In this document: positions 1 to 7,053 of the stretch, piece by piece
Layout: the number at the start of each line of letters is the position of its first letter
Position numbering within the stretch: position 1 is the stretch's first letter
Assembly: GCA_900546895.1 (NCBI GenBank)
Contig: UREO01000010.1
Location: 1 to 22,733, forward strand
Source: an uncultured Oscillospiraceae bacterium
Lineage (GTDB): Bacteria > Bacillota > Clostridia > Oscillospirales > Acutalibacteraceae
Direction of reading: 5' to 3'
Length of the DNA stretch: 22,733 bases
The notes under the pieces: generated by a model
Databases searched by the model: none
What the model was told of the DNA's origin: nothing
What the model saw: the letters and a program-made list of their open reading frames with translations, nothing else
Position numbers and translations under genes: made by a program

Positions 1-1
1 C

Positions 2-565
2 AAGGAGCCGCTCCGAATTATTTTGAACGGTCTTGGCAAGGACGCCGCGTATATTATTTCAAGAGTAAACGGCTTTACGTATGTAAAGACCGATTTTGAC
101 TTTTTTAACGACAAGCTGAATGTTGTTGAAGAGAGAGCCTTTTCCGACGGCGAGCGCGCGGCGGTGAAATGCTACGGCGCGAACGATGTCCGCGAGGGTG
201 TGGCGATCATGCAGGCCGAGGGCGTTGATGTTTCCATCACCGGAAATTCGACAAACCCGGTGCGGTTCCAACATCTGGTGGCCGGCACCTATAAAAAGTG
301 GGCGCAGGAAAACGGAAAGAAGTATTTTTCTGTTGCCAGCGGCGGCGGCACCGGCCGTACCCTGCATCCGGACAACATGGGCGCCGGTCCCGCTTCCTAC
401 GGACTGACGGATTCCATGGGCCGCATGCACGGCGACGCTCAGTTTGCCGGTTCCTCTTCCGTTCCCGCGCACGTGGAAATGATGGGCTTGATCGGTATGG
501 GCAACAACCCGATGGTCGGCGCTACGGTAGCCTGCGCGGTTGCGGTTTTCGAGGCACAGAAATAA
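2..565 (+). CDS. GGGtGRT family protein, 5'-truncated
   Basis: The reading frame is open from base 2 through the TAA at 563-565, so the gene's 5' end lies off the window; the TTG at 23 is internal and not a credible start. About 187 codons of the C-terminal part are visible. The diagnostic motif ASGGGTGRTLHPDN sits near visible residue 110, followed by a glycine-rich stretch (NMGAGPASYG) and a hydrophobic, small-residue C-terminus (MMGLIGMGNNPMVGATVACA). The motif gives its name to the GGGtGRT protein family, common in Clostridia and, to my knowledge, without an assigned biochemical role; I recall members next to NifU-like Fe-S scaffold genes, but that neighbour would be off-window here. It is followed by a strong terminator and is therefore the last gene of its transcript. 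Family assignment is firm; function is unknown. Confidence 0.88.
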   Translation, partial: KEPLRIILNGLGKDAAYIISRVNGFTYVKTDFDFFNDKLNVVEERAFSDGERAAVKCYGANDVREGVAIMQAEGVDVSITGNSTNPVRFQHLVAGTYKKWAQENGKKYFSVASGGGTGRTLHPDNMGAGPASYGLTDSMGRMHGDAQFAGSSSVPAHVEMMGLIGMGNNPMVGATVACAVAVFEAQK

Positions 566-627
566 TCTTTCAGAAGAAGCAACCGTTACACATCTGTGAC
601 AATCCAAAGCAAATGATAACAACGATT

Positions 628-663
628 ACAAGGGCATGACAGTTTTGTCATACCCTTGTTTTT
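628..663 (+). terminator. Rho-independent terminator after the GGGtGRT gene
   Basis: A 14-base stem (628-641 with 646-659, one C/A mismatch) closes a GTTT loop and runs into a T-tract at 659-663. It lies 63 bases after the stop codon. Confidence 0.85.
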
Positions 664-666
664 CGC

Positions 667-695
667 TTTCAAAAAGACCGGTTTTGGGGTATAAT
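667..695 (+). promoter_or_regulatory. Promoter candidate for the SGNH hydrolase operon
   Basis: TTTCAA at 667-672 and a perfect TATAAT at 690-695 are separated by 17 bases, immediately after the upstream terminator. This would give a leader of about 155 bases before the ATG at 857. Confidence 0.6.
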
Positions 696-764
696 AATTC
701 TTGGCGGAACGTTCCATGATAAGAACGACAGTGAGCGCAACAAATCAAGAGAGAGTATCGAATT

Positions 765-798
765 ACGGTTTTTCTTAATGGGGAATAAGAAAAACCGT
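765..798 (+). promoter_or_regulatory. Perfect 13-bp hairpin in the 5' leader of the SGNH gene
   Basis: ACGGTTTTTCTTA at 765-777 and its exact reverse complement at 786-798 enclose an 8-base loop. There is no T-run after the stem, so it is not a standard terminator on the plus strand. It lies about 100 bases downstream of the TATAAT and 58 bases before the start codon. It could act as an RNA element in the leader or as a DNA operator; neither can be decided from sequence alone. Confidence 0.5.
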
Positions 799-856
799 TT
801 GAAATATCGTCGCTTTATTTTGCAGATGGCTGTCAGTAAACGCGGGGTGCAGTTAT

Positions 857-1729
857 ATGCAGGTTACAAGGTACAAACAATATAAAAGAAGGCGTTTTTT
901 TCGAAGATTGGCCATTTGTATCTTTCTGGCCGGGGCCCTGTATCTGGCCGGGCTGGGCACCTTTGCCGCCTTCAGGGGAATCAGCCAGATGGTCCACGGG
1001 GCAACGCGGACGCAGAGCTCCGTTCCGGAGATATCCGCGGGCGGCAGCAGCCCGTCAAAGGCGGAGTCGGCAGCGGCCGGCCTTCCGCCAGAGGTGGTTT
1101 CGTCGTCGGCCGTACCGCTCAGCAGCACCCCGCGGGAGGCCGTTGCTCCGGCGGGATATTTTGACGACGCGCTGTTGATCGGGGACAGCCGGACGGAGGC
1201 GCTGCGAAATTATGACGGGCTGGACAACGCGACCTATTACGCCGTAAAAGGGCTGATGGTCAGCACGATTTTCACGAAGCCGTCCATTGAAATCCACGGT
1301 AAAAAATTGCCGGTAATGCAGGCGCTGAAAGAAAAGAAATATGGGAAAGTCTATATTATGCTGGGTGTAAACGAGCTTGGCTGGAGCAGCTTCAACACCT
1401 TTATTCAGGACTATCAGAAGGTCATTGAAGGAATCAAAACCAGCCAGCCGGGCGCTGTGATTTATGTGCAGTCCATCCTTCCGGTGACGGCGAAAAAATC
1501 CGGCACGGATAAGGTGTATAACAATCAGAAAATTGAGGCCTACAATCAAGCGATCGAAGAGATGGCCGCGAAAAGCAAGGTGCGCTATCTCGCGGTTAAT
1601 ACGGCGGTTTCCAATTCGGAAGGGAACCTGCCCGAAGACGCTTCGGCCGACGGAGTGCATTTGAACAGGGAATACTGCAAAAAATGGTGTGAGTACCTGA
1701 GGGCGCACACGAATGGGGAAAGGGATTAG
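857..1729 (+). CDS. Membrane-anchored SGNH/GDSL-family hydrolase
   Basis: The 290-residue product starts with an Arg/Lys-rich cytoplasmic tip (residues 5-17) and one hydrophobic segment (about 18-40), then a Ser/Ala/Pro-rich linker to about residue 98, so the enzyme domain should lie outside the membrane. SGNH blocks are visible: LLIGDSR with nucleophile Ser111, GVNE with Asn172, and DGVHL with Asp265 and His268. These are the catalytic Ser, the oxyanion Asn and the Asp-x-x-His pair. The family removes or transfers acyl groups on lipids or cell-wall and capsule glycans; the substrate here is unknown. The start at 857 is preceded by GGGG about 10 bases upstream. The stop lies 6 bases before the DUF4358 lipoprotein gene, which indicates co-transcription and a shared role at the cell surface. 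Confidence 0.85.
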   Translation: MQVTRYKQYKRRRFFRRLAICIFLAGALYLAGLGTFAAFRGISQMVHGATRTQSSVPEISAGGSSPSKAESAAAGLPPEVVSSSAVPLSSTPREAVAPAGYFDDALLIGDSRTEALRNYDGLDNATYYAVKGLMVSTIFTKPSIEIHGKKLPVMQALKEKKYGKVYIMLGVNELGWSSFNTFIQDYQKVIEGIKTSQPGAVIYVQSILPVTAKKSGTDKVYNNQKIEAYNQAIEEMAAKSKVRYLAVNTAVSNSEGNLPEDASADGVHLNREYCKKWCEYLRAHTNGERD

Positions 1730-1735
1730 GAAGAA

Positions 1736-2197
1736 ATGAAGAGAGTGATCATGGTTATTCTGGCAGGCGCGCTGCTGCTTTCGGCAGGTTGTGCCGCGAA
1801 CACCCCGAAATCGGTGGACACCGGGGAGGTTGCGGAAAAACTGATATCCTCGATCCGGTTTGCGGATCCAATGTCAAAGCTCGACAGCAAAACGGCGCTC
1901 AAGCTGTTCGGGCTTGACGAAAGCACCGTTTCCAAATCCGATGTTTATGAAAGCACCGGGGCCACGGCGGAGGAAGTGGCGGCTTTTGAAGCGAAGGACG
2001 AAGCTTCCGCCGGGAAGGTGGAAGAGGCCGCGCAGAGCAGAATTGAAGACCAGCGGGCCGGTTTTACGGATTATCAGCCGCAGGAAATGGCGAAGCTGAA
2101 ATCGCCCGTTCTGGTGAAAAGCGGGAAATATGTCATCCTGTGCGTGTCGGACGACAATGCCGGAGCGCAGAAAATCATCGACGGTTTTCTGAAATAG
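1736..2197 (+). CDS. DUF4358 domain lipoprotein
   Basis: The product has 153 residues. It begins with a lipoprotein signal peptide (KR, hydrophobic core, lipobox LSAGC with the lipidated Cys at residue 19), so the mature protein is tethered to the outer face of the membrane. The rest resembles the DUF4358 family: a short helical start (VAEKLISSIRF), the LFGLDES segment, an acidic Ala/Glu helix and a C-terminal strand-rich part with YVILCVSDD. No catalytic residues are recognisable. The ribosome site AGGAAG lies just before the ATG, 6 bases after the hydrolase stop. In other Clostridia I recall DUF4358 lipoproteins near MBOAT acyltransferases and SGNH or DHHW proteins, which fits a role in acylating or deacylating surface polymers; no MBOAT gene is present here. 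Confidence 0.8.
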   Translation: MKRVIMVILAGALLLSAGCAANTPKSVDTGEVAEKLISSIRFADPMSKLDSKTALKLFGLDESTVSKSDVYESTGATAEEVAAFEAKDEASAGKVEEAAQSRIEDQRAGFTDYQPQEMAKLKSPVLVKSGKYVILCVSDDNAGAQKIIDGFLK

Positions 2198-2247
2198 CCG
2201 ATTCAAGGGAGGCGGACTATGCGATTTCTCTGTGGATGGAAGCAGAA

Positions 2248-2287
2248 AAAAGACCCGGGCAGACGAAAACGTCTTTTCGGGTCTTTT
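2248..2287. terminator. Bidirectional terminator between convergent operons
   Basis: AAAAGACCCG at 2248-2257 pairs with CGGGTCTTTT at 2278-2287, and an inner AGACG/CGTCT stem (2261-2265, 2270-2274) closes on AAAA. A-rich and T-rich flanks allow it to serve both the DUF4358 gene on the plus strand and the YczE-like gene, whose stop codon at 2288-2290 abuts it, on the minus strand. Confidence 0.85.
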
Positions 2288-2920
2288 CTATTTGCTCATC
2301 AAGGGGGTTCCTTCAAGGGGAAACCATTTCGGCATCCGGTCGCTGAAAAATTTAATCAGCGGTCCCATGCAGAACGCGGTGATGACGGTACCAATCCCCG
2401 CAACGCCGCCCAAAGAGGCGCCGAGGAGGACGGCCGTAACGTCGTAACCGACGCGGCACCAGCGGTACTGCACGTGAAGGAAGCGGACAAGGATGAAGCC
2501 GATGCTGTCGTAGGGCGAAACGCCCAGCTCGGGATACATGTAAAGCGCGGCGGTAAAAGCGAGAATGCCGACGCCCAGAAGCATGCAGGCAATTCTGAGG
2601 AAAAGCGACGGCTCCGACGGCAAGAAGAAGGTGAAAAGCCAGTTAAAAAAATCCACCAAAAAACCGATGGCGATCATGTTGACGATCGTACCGAAGCCGA
2701 TCTTGTCGCGGGCAAAGAAAAAGGTAAAAACCAGTACGATGCTGTTCATAATCAGCTGCCATACGCCGAAGCTCATGCCGAGCAGATGTGCCAGCCCGGT
2801 GTTCATACAGGTGCAGGGATCCGTTCCCAGGCGGGCATATACGGAAAGGGATACGGCAAAGCCCATGATCAAGGTGCCGACGCACACCATCGCCATGCGT
2901 TTATAAAGGTCTTTCTTCAT
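2288..2920 (-). CDS. YczE/YitT-like integral membrane protein
   Basis: The 210-residue product has about five hydrophobic segments: roughly residues 8-27, 45-68, 76-98, 105-128 and 155-180. The first loop, ARLGTDPCTCMNTGLA, and the later PELGVSPYDSIGFIL resemble the repeated GLGpwd-like loops of the YczE/YyaS/YitT membrane protein family, and the two-fold repetition suggests an internal duplication. The family is of unknown transport or structural role. It is the last gene of a minus-strand operon, starting 28 bases after the stop of the P-type-ATPase-like gene. The ribosome site (GAGAAAG) is weak. Family assignment is good; function cannot be stated. Confidence 0.75.
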   Translation of the reverse strand: MKKDLYKRMAMVCVGTLIMGFAVSLSVYARLGTDPCTCMNTGLAHLLGMSFGVWQLIMNSIVLVFTFFFARDKIGFGTIVNMIAIGFLVDFFNWLFTFFLPSEPSLFLRIACMLLGVGILAFTAALYMYPELGVSPYDSIGFILVRFLHVQYRWCRVGYDVTAVLLGASLGGVAGIGTVITAFCMGPLIKFFSDRMPKWFPLEGTPLMSK

Positions 2921-2948
2921 GTGTTCTTTCTCACAATCCGTGTTAAAA

Positions 2949-5900
2949 TCAAGGCTTGCGAAGCCGGGGCACGATTAGGATTGCCGCCGCCCAGAACAGC
3001 TCGTAAATCATCAGCGCGGTGACGGTCAGCTGGCCGAGCCCGGAGTAGCAGGTCAAAAACGCGACCAGCAGAAGGCCGAGAATTAACGCGACGTTTTGCA
3101 GTGCAAGCGCGATGGAAATGTTGCTGCGCTGGCGGACGCATGCCGTCAGCAGACGCATCATGGCGGTCGGACGGCCCTTTGTGGCCATGACCGCTTCGGA
3201 ACGCTCCTGCGGGGAAGCCGTCATTTCGGTATAGATGCTCCCCAGCCGCTCGGGCAGTACGCGCACGGAGTGTTCGTCCAGCCGGAAACATTCCGCAAGC
3301 AGAGCCGGGGTGATGTTCGGATCGCAGGTGCGTACGATCAGGCTGATGCCGTTGTCCTCCATGCGCCTTAGCTCCATTGCGCGGCGGCGGTCGGAATTGT
3401 AGGAGACCACGAACATGGCGACCAGTTCCCCGCCGGAGGCCAGATAAACGATTCTCTTTCCGGTGCGGATGTATTTTTCTTCATAATCGCGCGAGGGCGG
3501 CTCAATGCTGTGGGTTTCCATCAGCTTGCGGCTGCCCACCAGAATCCTTCGCCCGGAAACCCACCCGGTAACGCCCTTGTCGTCCTCATAGACCGTGTTG
3601 TCGATTTTCGGAAGCATGTCGCGGCGGCTCTTGATGATCTGGTCGAACAAGTCGCTTAACGGCCCGCCCACCGCGCACATCAGGGCGGTGGCGTCCACAA
3701 TGGCGTCGTCGATGCGCTGCCCGCCGAAGGTCTTGATCGCGTTTAGCACAACGGTTCCCTTGGGGAACAGCTCTTTCGCGTCCACCAGCACGGCGTTGAC
3801 CCCGCTGAACCGGTCGATTGCCGGATAGCCGACGATCATTGCGCCGCAGCGGGCGGCAATCCGGCTGACCCGGCTGACCGGAAGGTTGACGCTGAGCATA
3901 TTGACAAAGGGGACGCAGATGCACGCGGCAGCCGCGAAGGCGGTCAGCGCGCTGAAAAGATCCTTAAATAATATGAGTGTAACAATGCACAGTATGAGAG
4001 AAGATACGAATCCGATCGGGGCCGCTACCTGTGAGGACTGCTCGCTTGGGTCCGGCTCATAGGAAAGGCGCAGAAACTGCTTTAAAAAATTCGTCTTTGT
4101 CTGATAAGCGACGACCGGCGCATCCATCACGCAGCCGCTCGTCATCTGCAGCGCAATGTTGTGGTCGTCAAAAAGCTGCACGGCCTGTTTTTGGTCGGGC
4201 GCAGCGACAAAATGGAAATTGCGGTCGATCCGCCTGGCAAAGCTGAGCTTCCCCGCGGCGTTTAAAAACAGAGCCATCACCACAAGAATGGAGTACAGAT
4301 GCAGATTTCCCGTCTGCAGGCTCTGCACGGAAAACAGCAGGGAAATATTCTGGATGAGCACGGCGATATCCGCAACGGCGACGCCGCTGTCCGCGTTTGC
4401 CTGGAACGTGACCAGCCCCTTTAATCCGTTCAGGACGGGCGTGATGCTGAAAGCGGTGGCAATCAGCAGGAATACAAGGTTCAGAATTATGTACGGCTGC
4501 GCTCCCGTCAAGTCCCGGATCGCTTCCGGCAGCAGGGAGGAATAATCCCGCAGGACACCGGAAATAAGGAGAATCGCAAAGCTGATGCCCGTAACCGCCA
4601 GCCGGAGACACAGCGTCCGGATATTGGCGCTGAGGTCGTGGAAGATGGAGGGAGCGTCCGACGGGCTCTGGTAGTCGTCCAGTTCCTCCGGCTCGCCGGG
4701 CAGGTTGTCGGTAGAGTCGTTGTCCTCTTCCTCGTTTCCGAACACGCTGAAGTTTTTCTTTTGCGCCGGTTTGGTTCCGGCTTCTTCCTCCGGCTGGAAA
4801 GAGCTTTCAAGCGCATCTCCTTCCTCGGGGTCCATGGCAAGGGAAGGAACGGGCTCGGGGAAAGGGATGGGCTGCGGGGCCACGTCGGAAAAATCCTCCG
4901 TCTGCTCCGCGTCTTCCTCCGGCACGTCCGCGCCGCCGGCCGGTTCGACGGGAATCGGTATCGGCGGTGGAGGCTGCTTCGGCTTAGCGGGCGGATAGCC
5001 CGCCGCCGCTTCAGACAAAACTTCCTCATAATTATTCAGTTGGATAACATGAACGGGCTTTTTGAAATTCGCCCGGTAGCCGCGGACGTTTTCCGCCGAC
5101 CGAGGAACCGGTTTTCCCGGTTCCCTGACGGGGGGCGGAGGCGGAACCTCTTCCTTTACCGCCGGCGCCGCCGCAGGCTCCTTGACTGGCTCTTCCGAAA
5201 GCCGGCAGCGGATGGAAGGAACGGCGTCGGGCTGGAACGGCGTCTGCGGAGTCATCGGCGGGGCCGATGGCTGGAACACCGGTTCCGGGTGCGGCTCGCG
5301 TATTTCCGGCTCCGGCGCGGGGCCGGGCGCTATCTCCGGCTTTGGCCGGGGAGCGGAACCGGGAACGGGCCGCGGCGCGGGAGGAATCACGGTGGGAGCA
5401 TACGGCTCCTCGGGTTCTTCCGGCTCCGGCGGCGGTTCTTTCGCCTTGGGACCTTCGCCGGCCGGCCGGTCCTCGTACAGGGAAAAGATATCGTCCTCAT
5501 CCAGGCCGACCTGACTCATAATTTTTTTCACGCGCTTTTTGCGTTCGCTGTGAAGGCGCTCAAACCGTTCGGCAACCTCGTCGTCCACCACGTCGTCGCC
5601 GGTTTCGCTGAAAAGATAGGAAAAGACCGGATCTCCCTCTTTCTTTTCCAAAGGGGGAACCGGGGTCTCTATCTTTCCGTATTCCGCGCGGTAATCTTCC
5701 AGCGACCGCAGCTGAAGACCGTAGTAAATGTCCCCATCCTCCTCCGGCTCCGGAAAGTCGCGCTTGCGGCGTTTGAAAAATCCCCTGCCGCGGCCCTTTT
5801 TCTTTTCCGGTTCCGGTGCGGCGGGGTGCTGCGGAAGGGAGGACACTTTTGCGTCCAGAGCGATTTTTGCCTGCCGGGCAATTTCCTCCGGCGTGGCAAC

Positions 5901-6041
5901 CGCTTTTTTTCGTCCCGGGTCAGCCTTTGCCTTTTGTTCGGTGGGCGCAGGCTCCTGTTTTCCTGTTTCCAAAGTGCGCGCTTCCGCTAAAATCTCGTCT
6001 AACGAAAATTTGTCGCGCGGAGCTTTTTGATTGTCGCCCAT
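2949..6041 (-). CDS. Degenerate P-type-ATPase-like membrane protein with Pro-rich tail
   Basis: The start at 6041 has an AGGAG site 7 bases upstream (6051-6055); an upstream in-frame start at 6128 would overlap rlmB. The product has 1030 residues. Residues 1-470 are Pro/Glu-rich, low complexity and probably disordered and cytosolic, with a basic patch KKKGRGRGFFKRRKRD. The rest follows P1B-type ATPase architecture: four N-terminal transmembrane segments from about residue 478, a short actuator-like region, a fifth and sixth segment with CIC (Cys707, Cys709) where CPC is usual, P- and N-like domains (VLVDAKELF with Asp754; ILVGSRKLMETHSI; RTCDP with Cys906-Asp907) and two C-terminal segments. 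DKTGTLT, TGD, TGE and GDGxND are absent or altered, so ATP-driven transport is unlikely. It sits between rlmB (16-base gap) and the YczE-like gene. Fold assignment is by motif order; function is unknown. Confidence 0.72.
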   Translation of the reverse strand: MGDNQKAPRDKFSLDEILAEARTLETGKQEPAPTEQKAKADPGRKKAVATPEEIARQAKIALDAKVSSLPQHPAAPEPEKKKGRGRGFFKRRKRDFPEPEEDGDIYYGLQLRSLEDYRAEYGKIETPVPPLEKKEGDPVFSYLFSETGDDVVDDEVAERFERLHSERKKRVKKIMSQVGLDEDDIFSLYEDRPAGEGPKAKEPPPEPEEPEEPYAPTVIPPAPRPVPGSAPRPKPEIAPGPAPEPEIREPHPEPVFQPSAPPMTPQTPFQPDAVPSIRCRLSEEPVKEPAAAPAVKEEVPPPPPVREPGKPVPRSAENVRGYRANFKKPVHVIQLNNYEEVLSEAAAGYPPAKPKQPPPPIPIPVEPAGGADVPEEDAEQTEDFSDVAPQPIPFPEPVPSLAMDPEEGDALESSFQPEEEAGTKPAQKKNFSVFGNEEEDNDSTDNLPGEPEELDDYQSPSDAPSIFHDLSANIRTLCLRLAVTGISFAILLISGVLRDYSSLLPEAIRDLTGAQPYIILNLVFLLIATAFSITPVLNGLKGLVTFQANADSGVAVADIAVLIQNISLLFSVQSLQTGNLHLYSILVVMALFLNAAGKLSFARRIDRNFHFVAAPDQKQAVQLFDDHNIALQMTSGCVMDAPVVAYQTKTNFLKQFLRLSYEPDPSEQSSQVAAPIGFVSSLILCIVTLILFKDLFSALTAFAAAACICVPFVNMLSVNLPVSRVSRIAARCGAMIVGYPAIDRFSGVNAVLVDAKELFPKGTVVLNAIKTFGGQRIDDAIVDATALMCAVGGPLSDLFDQIIKSRRDMLPKIDNTVYEDDKGVTGWVSGRRILVGSRKLMETHSIEPPSRDYEEKYIRTGKRIVYLASGGELVAMFVVSYNSDRRRAMELRRMEDNGISLIVRTCDPNITPALLAECFRLDEHSVRVLPERLGSIYTEMTASPQERSEAVMATKGRPTAMMRLLTACVRQRSNISIALALQNVALILGLLLVAFLTCYSGLGQLTVTALMIYELFWAAAILIVPRLRKP

Positions 6042-6057
6042 ATTGATCGCTCCTGTA

Positions 6058-6825
6058 TTATTTTGTCTTAATCCCACTGCGCTGGCGTGCAATTTCATAA
6101 CAGATGATGCCGCAGGCGACCGAAGCATTAAGCGAATTTATTTTACCCTTCATCGGCAAAGATATGACAAAATCACATTTTTCTTTTACCAGCCGCCCGA
6201 CACCCGCGCCCTCGGAGCCGATCACAACGGCGGCCGGGCCGGAATAATCCACGCTGCACCAGGGTTCTCCGTCCATATCGGCGGCGTAAATCCACACGCC
6301 GCGTTTTTTCAGCTCGTCGATGGCGGCGGTGATGTTCGTCACCCTAGCCACCGGGATGTATTCCACCGCGCCCGCGCTGGCCTTTCCGACCGCGTAGGTC
6401 AGACCCGCCGCGCGCCGCTTGGGAATGATGACGCCGTGCGCGCCGGCGCATTCCGCCACCCGCAGAACCGCGCCCAGATTGTGCGGGTCCTCCAGTTCAT
6501 CGGCCACAATGATGAACGGGGGCTCGTTCCTTTCGGCGGCAAGCCGGAAAATATCGTCGACGGTTGCGTATTCCTTGACCGCCGCCACGGCGACCACACC
6601 CTGATGGTTGGCGTTTCCGCACAGGAAGTCCAGCTTTTTGCCGTCCGCTTCCTTAATGGCGATTCCTTTTTCCTTTGCTTTGGCAATCAGTGCGCTCAGG
6701 CTCCCGGTATGCGCCCCGCGGACAACGTAAAGGCTGTCGATGCTGCGCCCGCTGCGCATAGCTTCGCTCACGGCGTTTCTTCCTGCAATAATGTCGTCGC
6801 CGCGCTGCTTTTTTTCTTCGTTCAT
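6058..6825 (-). CDS. rlmB: 23S rRNA (guanosine-2'-O-)-methyltransferase RlmB-type
   Basis: The 255-residue product is a full-length SpoU/TrmH-family methyltransferase. The N-terminal substrate-binding domain begins IIAGRNAVSEAM (residues 12-23). The SPOUT knot motifs follow: DPHNLGAVLRVAECAGAHGVI, then VIGSEGAGVGRLVKEKCD and SLPMKGKINSLNASVACGI near the C-terminus. RlmB uses S-adenosylmethionine to methylate the 2'-O of a conserved guanosine in the 23S rRNA peptidyl-transferase region (G2251 in E. coli). The start at 6825 has an AGGGAG site 9 bases upstream. It is the first gene of the minus-strand operon. The usual Clostridia neighbours cysS and mrnC are not present. TrmH-family paralogues are hard to tell apart, but the length and the IIAGRNAV start favour RlmB. 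Confidence 0.88.
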   Translation of the reverse strand: MNEEKKQRGDDIIAGRNAVSEAMRSGRSIDSLYVVRGAHTGSLSALIAKAKEKGIAIKEADGKKLDFLCGNANHQGVVAVAAVKEYATVDDIFRLAAERNEPPFIIVADELEDPHNLGAVLRVAECAGAHGVIIPKRRAAGLTYAVGKASAGAVEYIPVARVTNITAAIDELKKRGVWIYAADMDGEPWCSVDYSGPAAVVIGSEGAGVGRLVKEKCDFVISLPMKGKINSLNASVACGIICYEIARQRSGIKTK

Positions 6826-6980
6826 CTATTTTTACTCCCTATTCTCATTAAAATAGCACAATCTTCCAAAATTCGCCCGAAATACGGGCAAGGGCGGCGT
6901 TTTTCCGCCTACTTTGAATTTCAAATTAACTATACATTTTCTATTTTAGCAGATATGAACATGCCCGTCAATGTGCGGGA

Positions 6981-7009
6981 TTCCAAAACTTTTCCGGTTT
7001 GCTCATACT
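6981..7009 (+). promoter_or_regulatory. Weak promoter candidate for the NlpC/P60 gene
   Basis: TTCCAA at 6981-6986 and CATACT at 7004-7009 are 17 bases apart and 45 bases before the start codon. A second possibility is TTCAAA (6920-6925) with TATTTT (6942-6947). The divergent spacer also holds a small inverted repeat, TTTGAA-T-TTCAAA at 6914-6925. Confidence 0.3.
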
Positions 7010-7053
7010 TTTCCCCGCCTGTGCATAGGAAAGATTCAGGAGGTACGGCAATC

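Noticed and set aside
2219..3022. A 267-codon plus-strand frame with a GGAGG-like site 7 bases before its ATG
   Set aside because: It runs antisense through the YczE-like gene, starts inside the shared terminator, and its translation is low-complexity and charged with no recognisable domain.
4638..5990. A 450-codon plus-strand frame opposite the P-type-ATPase-like gene
   Set aside because: Its Arg/Gly/Leu-rich translation mirrors the Pro/Glu-rich coding strand; it has no ribosome site or conserved motif.
6031..7053. A 341-codon leftward extension of the NlpC/P60 frame
   Set aside because: It is antisense to rlmB, and the ATG at 7054 has an AGGAGG site followed by a proper membrane anchor.
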